DNA of 12,466 nt from an uncultured Campylobacter sp. GTDB lineage: Bacteria > Campylobacterota > Campylobacteria > Campylobacterales > Campylobacteraceae. The position numbers were made by a program, and so were the translations under genes. Below, in pieces: positions 6,827 to 12,466 of the stretch. The stretch's first letter is position 1; every line of letters starts with the position of its first letter. Location: NCBI RefSeq assembly GCF_905373215.1, contig NZ_CAJPRT010000032.1, forward strand, positions 1-12,466, in the 5' to 3' direction. Under the pieces are notes generated by a model. That model worked only from the letters and a program-made list of their open reading frames with translations. It had not been told where the DNA came from and ran no database searches.

Positions 6827-6851
6827 ATTGTGATATTATAAATCTCACAAT
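6827..6851. promoter_or_regulatory. Inverted repeat over overlapping ribA/hemB promoters
   Basis: ATTGTGA (6827-6833) and TCACAAT (6845-6851) are a perfect 7-bp inverted repeat separated by 11 bases, centred in the 63-bp divergent spacer. The spacer contains TATTAT (plus strand, 6834-6839) placed to serve hemB, and TATAAT (minus strand, 6840-6835) placed to serve ribA. The half-sites resemble CRP/FNR-type TGTGA/TCACA, but the 11-base gap is longer than the 6 of a classical CRP site. I infer an operator for an unknown dimeric regulator. Confidence 0.45.
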
Positions 6852-6873
6852 TCTAGCTAAAAAAGGAAAAATA

Positions 6874-7851
6874 ATGTTTAAACGATTTAGACGCCTACGA
6901 ATAAACCCTGCGCTCAGGGATCTGGTGCGACAAACCGATCTGCAAACCCGCTTTCTAATCTATCCGCTTTTTGTGGTGGAAGGAAGCGGCATCAAAAAGG
7001 AGATCGCCTCGATGCCTGGCGTATTTCAGATGAGCTTGGATGAAATTTTAAAAGAGTGTGAAATTCTCATATCGCTTGGTTTGGATAAAATTTTACTTTT
7101 CGGAATTCCTTCGCTAAAGGACAGCATCGGCTCGGACGCGCTAAGCGAGGACGGCATCATCGCGACTTCGCTGCGCGCGATAAAGGCTAAATTTCCAAAT
7201 TTATTAGTAATCACCGATCTGTGCTTTTGCGAATACACCGACCACGGGCACTGCGGCATCATCGATCACGTTCATCAGACGGTGGATAATGACGCGACGC
7301 TTGAAATTTCGGCGCAGCAAGCGCTCATCCACGCTAAAGCGGGCGCGGACATGATCGCGCCTAGCGGCATGATGGACGGCATTATCGTTACTTTGCGAGA
7401 GGTGCTCGATCACGGCGGATTTGAAAATTTACCGATTATGGCGTATTCGAGCAAGTTTGCCAGCGGCTATTACGGGCCGTTTCGCGACGTGGCAGAATCA
7501 GCGCCTAGTTTCGGCGATCGCAGCAGCTACCAGATGGATCCCGCAAATAGGTTTGAGGCGATCAACGAAAGCCTGCAAGATGAGGCGCAGGGAGCGGATA
7601 TCTTGATGATAAAGCCCGCACTTGCGTATCTGGATCTGATCAGAGACCTTAGAGAGCGCACGCTGCTGCCGATCTGCGCGTATAACGTAAGCGGCGAATA
7701 CTCACTACTGCAGGCGGGCAAGAAAGCGGGCGTGATCGATTATGAGCGCGTGATGATGGAGACGATGATAGGCATAAGGCGCGCCGGCGCGGATATGATC
7801 ATCACCTATCACGCTAAAGAGATCGCGGAAATTTTAAACTCGCGCAGGTAA
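6874..7851 (+). CDS. hemB: Delta-aminolevulinic acid dehydratase HemB
   Basis: Porphobilinogen synthase of 325 aa. It condenses two molecules of 5-aminolevulinate to porphobilinogen, the second step of heme synthesis from glutamate-derived ALA, in the cytosol as a homo-oligomer. The Schiff-base lysines are K194 in 'AYSSKFASGYYGPF' and K247 in 'ILMIKPALAYLD'. The cysteine triad C117, C119 and C127 in 'DLCFCEYTDHGHCG' indicates a catalytic zinc site rather than the Asp-rich magnesium type. 'SFGDRSSYQMDPAN' and 'YNVSGEYSL' are further family signatures. ATG 6874 has AAGGA 6 nt upstream. It is the first gene of the plus-strand run with argF and hemN and is transcribed from the divergent region shared with ribA. 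Length is full and no key residue is missing. Confidence 0.96.
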   Translation: MFKRFRRLRINPALRDLVRQTDLQTRFLIYPLFVVEGSGIKKEIASMPGVFQMSLDEILKECEILISLGLDKILLFGIPSLKDSIGSDALSEDGIIATSLRAIKAKFPNLLVITDLCFCEYTDHGHCGIIDHVHQTVDNDATLEISAQQALIHAKAGADMIAPSGMMDGIIVTLREVLDHGGFENLPIMAYSSKFASGYYGPFRDVAESAPSFGDRSSYQMDPANRFEAINESLQDEAQGADILMIKPALAYLDLIRDLRERTLLPICAYNVSGEYSLLQAGKKAGVIDYERVMMETMIGIRRAGADMIITYHAKEIAEILNSRR

Positions 7852-7915
7852 AATTTTAAGAATTTTGGAATTTTAAAATTTCACGGTAGCGACGAGACTT
7901 GTTTTTGAAATTTAC

Positions 7916-7975
7916 TTCGCGGCACGTAGCGTAAATTTAAAATTTTAAAGCCGAATAAAACGCTACGTAAGCGAA
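7916..7975 (+). other. Imperfect hairpin between hemB and argF
   Basis: ACGTAGCGT (7924-7932) and ACGCTACGT (7960-7968) are perfect inverted copies. They are extended outward by TTCGC (7916-7920) and GCGAA (7971-7975) across a small GGC/AA bulge, giving a 14-bp stem. The loop is about 27 bases and A/T-rich (AAATTTAAAATTTTAAA). No U-run follows, so it is not a typical terminator. It may be an mRNA-processing or attenuation element at the hemB-argF junction. The surrounding 156-bp spacer also carries AAATTT words and a possible TAAAAT -10 at 7983-7988. Confidence 0.35.
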
Positions 7976-8007
7976 AACAGTGTAAAATTTAACCAAAAAG
8001 GAGCGAT

Positions 8008-8931
8008 GTGAGGCACTTTCTTACGTTAAACGATTTTAGCAAAGACGAGATAATCGAAATTTTAAATTTAGCCTTTGAGATTAAAAAAGAGGCCAAGGTA
8101 CGAAATTTCAAGCCATATTTAAAAGATCAAAAATTAGCGATGATATTTGAAAAAAGCTCGACTAGAACGCGCGTAAGTTTTGACGTTGGAATGAATGAGC
8201 TCGGCGGGCACGCGCTATTTTTGAGCAGTCGCGACATCCAGCTCGGGCGCGGCGAGCCGATCAAAGACACTGCGCGCGTAATTTCGCGAATGTGCGATCT
8301 GATTATGGCGCGCGTAAATCGCCACGAGACGCTAATAGAGCTTGCGGAATTTAGCCGCGTGCCGGTGATAAACGGGCTAAGCGATAAATTTCATCCCGTG
8401 CAGCTAATGGCGGATCTGATGACGATCGCGGAGTGCGGTATTGAAACTCCAAAGATAAAAGCCGCGTACGTGGGCGACGGCAACAATATGACGCACTCGT
8501 GGCTGATGCTTGCCAGCAAGCTTGGCTTTGAGCTGCGAATAGTGACGCCAGTGGGCTACGAGGCTGATCCGCAGATACTAGCGCAGGCGCAAGAAAATGC
8601 TAAAATTTCAGGTGCTAAAATTTTAATAACGAACGATATAAAGGAAGCCGTAGCGGGCGCAAACGTCGTGACGACCGATACTTGGGTTTCGATGGGGCAA
8701 GAAGACGAAAAGGAGCAAAGAATTCGCGATTTCGCGGGTTTTTGCGTGGATGAAAGCTTAATGGCTCTAGCGGGTAGCGGCGCGATCTTTTTGCACTGCC
8801 TGCCGGCATACCGCGGATACGAGGTGAGCGAGGCCGTGTTTGAAGCGCACGCGGATGAAATTTTTGCAGAGGCGGAAAATCGCCTGCACGCGCAAAAGGG
8901 CGTTATGGTCTGGCTGGATCAAAAAAGATAA
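8008..8931 (+). CDS. argF: Ornithine carbamoyltransferase ArgF
   Basis: Cytosolic enzyme of 307 aa, expected to act as a trimer, that makes citrulline from ornithine and carbamoyl phosphate in arginine synthesis. The carbamoyl-phosphate loop is 'EKSSTRTRVSFD' (STRTR 51-55), with 'HPVQLMADL' at 129-137. The ornithine-side residues are in 'GDGNNMTHSW' (156-165) and 'DTWVSMG' (224-230), where the SMG motif separates OTCases from aspartate carbamoyltransferases. 'HCLPAYRG' at 263-270 holds the conserved active-site Cys. The start is GTG 8008, giving MRHFLTL as in C. jejuni ArgF. AAGGAG lies only 4 nt upstream, and an out-of-frame ATG immediately followed by TGA overlaps it (see findings). It is second in the hemB run and is followed by the DUF2603-like gene 15 bases after its stop. 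Confidence 0.95.
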   Translation: MRHFLTLNDFSKDEIIEILNLAFEIKKEAKVRNFKPYLKDQKLAMIFEKSSTRTRVSFDVGMNELGGHALFLSSRDIQLGRGEPIKDTARVISRMCDLIMARVNRHETLIELAEFSRVPVINGLSDKFHPVQLMADLMTIAECGIETPKIKAAYVGDGNNMTHSWLMLASKLGFELRIVTPVGYEADPQILAQAQENAKISGAKILITNDIKEAVAGANVVTTDTWVSMGQEDEKEQRIRDFAGFCVDESLMALAGSGAIFLHCLPAYRGYEVSEAVFEAHADEIFAEAENRLHAQKGVMVWLDQKR

Positions 8932-8946
8932 ATTTTAGGAGAACGC

Positions 8947-9429
8947 ATGGAAGAAAAAGATAAAGCTCTAAAAAAGATCGACAAAGCGAGCGAATTTTTC
9001 GGGCTGGATAGCTCGAAAAGGACGGTTTTTGAAATTTCGCAGGGCGAAGACAACGAGAAAAAACTCACTCTGAAAAGCGGCTCGTGGAGCGACGAGGAGC
9101 CGTGGTTCGGCATCGACGAAAATAACGAAGTGCACACGATGATCTCGATAAAATCGCTTGCAAATCTCATCGCCGCGACCAAAAACGCGATGCAGGAAAA
9201 TTTTAACCTCAAGCTTGAGCGCTCGATTTTGCAGCATACGCCGGTGGATTTCGGCGACGCGTGGATCGTGTGTATGGACGAGATTAGAAGGCTAACGGGC
9301 GCAAATCCGAGTGCGAAAAGATTAAGCTTAGACGTCGATGCCGTCGTTTCGCGCGTAAAAAGCTTGCATCCAAACCTTTTTATCGACATCGAAGAGCTTA
9401 TCAAAACTAAGGCGGTCGGTCGTGAATAG
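8947..9429 (+). CDS. DUF2603/UPF0763-like epsilonproteobacterial protein
   Basis: Soluble acidic protein of 160 aa with no membrane segment. It matches my memory of the DUF2603 (UPF0763) family, restricted to epsilonproteobacteria and found in the same place between argF and hemN in C. jejuni (Cj0993c). Recognisable parts are the N-terminal 'ALKKIDKASEFFGL', the central 'EEPWFGIDENNEVHTMISI' and 'SLANLIAATKNAMQENFNLK', and 'PVDFGDAWIVCMDEIRR'. No catalytic motif is evident. ATG 8947 has AGGAG 5 nt upstream, a strong site. Its stop overlaps the GTG of hemN by 8 bases, so hemN translation is probably coupled to it. The fixed position before hemN suggests, without proving, a link to heme synthesis. 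Function is unknown. Confidence 0.82.
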   Translation: MEEKDKALKKIDKASEFFGLDSSKRTVFEISQGEDNEKKLTLKSGSWSDEEPWFGIDENNEVHTMISIKSLANLIAATKNAMQENFNLKLERSILQHTPVDFGDAWIVCMDEIRRLTGANPSAKRLSLDVDAVVSRVKSLHPNLFIDIEELIKTKAVGRE

Positions 9430-10786
9430 CATAGACTTTGACGCTTACGCGAAATTTTCGCGCCCTGGACCCCGCTACACGAGCTATCCGACCGCTTTGG
9501 AATTTAGCGAAAATTTCAGTTACGACGGGTATTTGAACGAGCTGAAAAATCAGAAAAGCTCCACGCCGTTGTCGCTTTACTTTCACATGCCGTTTTGTCG
9601 CTCCGCCTGTTATTTTTGCGGCTGCAACGTAATCTACACGGGCAAGCGCGATAAGATGGATCGGTATTTGGACTATATCGAGCGCGAAATGCAAATTTTA
9701 AGCGGCATCGTGGACGGCTCGCGCCAGGTCGTGCAGATGCACTTTGGCGGCGGCACGCCTACATATTTTAGCGCCGAACAGCTCGCGCGCCACATAAAAA
9801 ATATCAAAAAATATTTTACAAATTTTAGCTCTGAAGCCGAGATCAGCTGCGAGATCGATCCGCGTTTTTTAAATGCCGAGCAGCTCGACGTGCTCGTTTC
9901 AAACGGCTTTAACCGCATCAGTTACGGCGTGCAGGACTTCGATCCGCAGGTGCAAAAGGAGATCCACCGCATACAGCCTTTCGAGCTTACGAGGGAGGTC
10001 ATAGCCACGGCTCGCGAGAGAGGGATAAAATCGATAAATATGGATCTGATCTACGGCCTTCCGTATCAGAGCCTAGCTAGCTTTAGGCGCACGCTGGAGC
10101 TTGCGCTTTCGCTTGATCCGGACCGCTTTGCGATCTTTAACTACGCGCACGTGCCGTGGATCAAAAAATCTATGCGTAAATTTGACGAGACGACGCTGCC
10201 AGAACCCAAAGTAAAGCTTGAAATTTTAAAATTTACACACGATTTTTTGAGCGCGAACGGATATGAGATGATCGGTATGGATCACTACTCAAAGCCCGCG
10301 GATGAGCTTCATGCCGCACTTAAAAACGGCTCGCTGCACCGTAATTTTCAGGGTTACACGACTAAGGGCGGCGCCGATTTGATCGGTATCGGGCTGACTA
10401 GCATTGGCGAGGGCGCACGCCATTATGCGCAAAATTTCAAAGATATGGACGCTTACGAGGCCGCGATCGATGCGGGTAGGCTGCCGTATTGCAGGGGCAT
10501 TTTGCTAAATGAAGAGGATCTGCTGCGCAAAGAGGTGATTATGGGGCTGATGAGTAATTTCTGCGTCGATATAGAGGCGATCGAGGAGAAATTTAAGATA
10601 AAATTTTTCGAGCATTTTAGCGCGAGCCTAAAACAGCTTGAGGCGCTAAAGGATTTCGTGCAAGTCTCGCCGCATAGAATTTGGGTAACGCCTACCGGTA
10701 CGCTTTTGATCCGAAATATCGCGATGTGTTTTGATGAGTATATGGTTAAAAATTTGGGCGAGAAGCGCTTTTCTAAAACCGTTTAA
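9422..10786 (+). CDS. hemN: Oxygen-independent coproporphyrinogen III dehydrogenase HemN
   Basis: Radical-SAM enzyme of 454 aa (E. coli HemN is 457). It decarboxylates and oxidises two propionates of coproporphyrinogen III to give protoporphyrinogen IX without oxygen. The 4Fe-4S/SAM motif is C59-X3-C63-X2-C66-X-C68 in 'MPFCRSACYFCGCNVIY'. 'PGPRYTSYPTA' at 15-25 and the CXC ending distinguish true HemN from the heme chaperone HemW. 'FGGGTPTYF' at 108-116 is the glycine-rich SAM-binding strand. 'DLIYGLPYQS' and 'HVPWIKKSM' further support the family. The start is GTG 9422, inside the end of the DUF2603-like gene, with TAAGG about 9 nt upstream; the protein is full length from it. It is cytosolic. 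The Fe-S protein gene follows after 11 bases. Confidence 0.95.
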   Translation: MNSIDFDAYAKFSRPGPRYTSYPTALEFSENFSYDGYLNELKNQKSSTPLSLYFHMPFCRSACYFCGCNVIYTGKRDKMDRYLDYIEREMQILSGIVDGSRQVVQMHFGGGTPTYFSAEQLARHIKNIKKYFTNFSSEAEISCEIDPRFLNAEQLDVLVSNGFNRISYGVQDFDPQVQKEIHRIQPFELTREVIATARERGIKSINMDLIYGLPYQSLASFRRTLELALSLDPDRFAIFNYAHVPWIKKSMRKFDETTLPEPKVKLEILKFTHDFLSANGYEMIGMDHYSKPADELHAALKNGSLHRNFQGYTTKGGADLIGIGLTSIGEGARHYAQNFKDMDAYEAAIDAGRLPYCRGILLNEEDLLRKEVIMGLMSNFCVDIEAIEEKFKIKFFEHFSASLKQLEALKDFVQVSPHRIWVTPTGTLLIRNIAMCFDEYMVKNLGEKRFSKTV

Positions 10787-10797
10787 GCGGCGCGGCT

Positions 10798-12102
10798 ATG
10801 AGTAGGGCAAAGCTTGGAGCGTTCGATTTTGCGGCACTTAGCGAGTGCTGCGTAAAATGTGGTAAATGTATCCAAGTCTGCACGATTCATGGCATTAACG
10901 GTGATGAAGTAACGAGCCCGCGCGGATTCGTGGATCTTTTGGGCGCTTACGGCAGGAATGAGCTAAAGCTTGATAAAAACGCTAAGAAAATTTTTGAAAG
11001 CTGCTTTTTATGCACCAACTGCGTAGATATTTGCGGCGAGTCTTTGCCCATAGATACGGCAATCGAGAATGTTCGCGCGCGCATTGCGGAAAAATTTGGC
11101 ATCGCGTGGTACAAAAAAGCTGCGTTTTGGCTGCTCGGGCACCGCAAAGCGCTGAATCTAGCAGCAGCGCTTGGATACGTGTTTCTTAGCTGTGGCTTTA
11201 AGATGCGAAAAGATACGCAAAGCTCTATGTCGCCTAGATTTGACTTGCCACTACTTAAAAAAGAACGCTTGTTGCCTGCTCCTGCGAAAAAGAGCTTTAT
11301 GAACTCGCACACAGAATTTATCGACAACGGCGGCGAAAAAACTATCGGAATTTTTATAGGCTGCATGGCAAACTACGCTTACACGGGCGTAGGCGAGGCG
11401 ATTTTACATATCGCGCGAGCACTAAAGCTAAACGTAAATTTGATGAAGGAACAAGCCTGTTGCGGCGCCCCTGCGTATTTTACGGGAGATTTTGCGGCGG
11501 TTGAACGCGTGGCAAAATTTAATATAGCATATTTCGAAAAAGCTCTGCCTGCTCTTGATGCGATTATCGTGCCCGAGGCTACGTGCTCTGCAATGCTGCG
11601 GGTGGATTACGCGCATTTTTTTGAAAATGAGCCGCAATGGAAAGCTCGCGCACAAAAGCTTGCGAGTAAAATTTTTATGGCGAGCGAATACTTTTATAAA
11701 TTTACAAACTTAAGTGATCTTTTGATGCGCCGCGGCAAAAGGGCTTTAGCGATTACCTATCACGATCCGTGCCATGCCCGCAAAATGCAGGGTATTTGGA
11801 AAGAACCGCGCGGCTTGCTCGCTCAAAACTACGAAATAACCGAGATGGATGAGCCTAATAAATGCTGCGGATTTGGCGGCGTGACGATGCAAACCGAGCG
11901 CTACGAGCTCGCGCGCGCAGCGGGATTAGCTAAGGCGCGCGCAATGGCGGATCTACCCGTGCGCGTAGTTTCCGCCGAGTGCAGCGCGTGCAGGATGCAG
12001 CTAAATAACTCGCTTTCTTTAAGTGGCTCGCAGATGAGGTGCGTAAATCCGCTGGAACTCATCGCTGAAGCGCTTGTGGGCGAGGAAAATTCCAATGAAT
12101 AA
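10798..12102 (+). CDS. GlcF-like Fe-S oxidoreductase (two 4Fe-4S clusters, two CCG domains)
   Basis: Protein of 434 aa built like the iron-sulfur subunit of glycolate oxidase (GlcF) and relatives. The N-terminal ferredoxin-like region has C18-X2-C21-X2-C24-X3-C28 and C69-X2-C72-X2-C75-X3-C79, enough for two 4Fe-4S clusters. Two cysteine-rich CCG domains follow. The first starts at 'GIFIGCMANYAY' with CCG at 221-223 and C263. The second starts at 'TYHDPCHARKMQG' with CCG at 356-358 and 'AECSACRM' (C395, C398). Such proteins pass electrons between a dehydrogenase and quinone or other acceptors. The usual flavoprotein partners (GlcD/GlcE) are not in this window. The C. jejuni neighbour Cj0991c, as I recall it, is the equivalent beside hemN. 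ATG 10798 lies 11 bases after hemN but lacks a clear ribosome site, suggesting coupling. The substrate is unknown. Confidence 0.88.
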   Translation: MSRAKLGAFDFAALSECCVKCGKCIQVCTIHGINGDEVTSPRGFVDLLGAYGRNELKLDKNAKKIFESCFLCTNCVDICGESLPIDTAIENVRARIAEKFGIAWYKKAAFWLLGHRKALNLAAALGYVFLSCGFKMRKDTQSSMSPRFDLPLLKKERLLPAPAKKSFMNSHTEFIDNGGEKTIGIFIGCMANYAYTGVGEAILHIARALKLNVNLMKEQACCGAPAYFTGDFAAVERVAKFNIAYFEKALPALDAIIVPEATCSAMLRVDYAHFFENEPQWKARAQKLASKIFMASEYFYKFTNLSDLLMRRGKRALAITYHDPCHARKMQGIWKEPRGLLAQNYEITEMDEPNKCCGFGGVTMQTERYELARAAGLAKARAMADLPVRVVSAECSACRMQLNNSLSLSGSQMRCVNPLELIAEALVGEENSNE

Positions 12103-12466
12103 AATTTAACATTTGTGAAATTCCTGCATTTCGTTAGCTTTTTACTCAATTCACATCCTGGGACAAAATTCCGTGCTTTTGAAATTTTGGTTTTTAAAAA
12201 TTATGATTAAATTTTATCGTTAGCTTGCAGAGGTTATGGTCTACACTTTTAAGCTTTCTGATATATCAGCCTGAAGTGGCGTGCGGTGGAACCCATAGGC
12301 TTTGCTGCTGCGGCGGGGTTGAGTAATATGATTTTAAATACTAAAATTTTGTGGTTTATAATTTTGTTGAGCGATTTTGCGCAAAATTTTAAGAAGTTGA
12401 ATTGTAAGATGGATTTTGGCATAATTTTAATTTTATGTGGCATTATTTGAAATTCTATGGAATTTG
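12103..12466. other. Gene-free end region with a 12-bp palindrome
   Basis: These 364 bases hold no gene I would defend. They are A/T-rich with AAATTT words, except for a GC-rich patch at about 12268-12324. CTGATATATCAG at 12258-12269 is a perfect 12-bp palindrome. A plus-strand frame from about 12263 to 12450 reads 'VEPIGFAAAAGLSN' and then a hydrophobic, Ile/Leu-rich tail. It lacks a proper start and is stopped just upstream, so it could be a decayed gene fragment. The minus-strand open frame at 12249-12443 has no supporting features. No clear intrinsic terminator for the Fe-S gene was seen. Confidence 0.4.

Noticed and set aside
6827..6851. Classical CRP binding site
   Set aside because: The half-sites fit TGTGA/TCACA, but the gap is 11 bases instead of 6, so I list it only as an operator for an unknown dimer.
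12249..12443. 64-aa minus-strand open frame at the window end
   Set aside because: No ribosome site or recognisable domain. The Lys/Ile/Asn-rich composition is typical of chance frames in AT-rich DNA.

Overview
The window looks like chromosomal DNA from a relatively GC-rich Campylobacter, with C. gracilis or a close relative as my best guess. Three things point that way. The gene order Fe-S oxidoreductase / hemN / DUF2603-like / argF / hemB, divergent from ribA-rsmG, is the one I recall from C. jejuni (around Cj0991c-Cj0997). The 8.9-9.4 kb gene resembles an epsilonproteobacterial-only family. Intergenic DNA is saturated with AAATTT-type words, while coding DNA is richer in GC than in C. jejuni. 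The species call is inference; no database search was possible.

Layout. (A) 1-4929 is an accessory-like half. It holds a DUF3137-type membrane protein (+), a low-GC orphan membrane protein (-), a 0.4 kb field of degenerate short repeats, a Kbp/YgaU-like BON-LysM protein (-), a CLC-family anion transporter with an unusual pore signature (-), and a 0.45 kb gene-free array of degenerate ~37-bp units. (B) 4930-6810 is a tightly overlapping minus-strand operon: ribA, rsmG, a small PP0621-like membrane zinc-ribbon protein and an unrecognised 180-aa protein. Its junctions are GTGA, TAATG and ATGA overlaps. (C) 6811-6873 is a short divergent promoter region. It carries a perfect 7-bp inverted repeat (ATTGTGA-N11-TCACAAT) placed over candidate -10 boxes for both directions. 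(D) 6874-12102 is a plus-strand run: hemB, argF, a DUF2603/UPF0763-like gene, hemN and a GlcF-like two-cluster Fe-S protein. (E) 12103-12466 is non-coding or decayed sequence with a 12-bp perfect palindrome and a small GC-rich island.

How the genes work together. hemB and hemN are an early and a late step of heme synthesis, the latter being the oxygen-independent radical-SAM enzyme expected in a microaerobe or anaerobe. The GlcF-like protein directly after hemN is a candidate electron carrier or oxidoreductase partner in the same transcription unit. argF (citrulline synthesis) and ribA (riboflavin) are unrelated housekeeping steps that share the neighbourhood. rsmG methylates 16S rRNA. I found no CRISPR array, transposase, phage gene, tRNA or rRNA. 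The least explained sequences are the two different degenerate repeat fields flanking the kbp/CLC segment, the inverted repeat between ribA and hemB, and the CLC protein that lacks several canonical residues.
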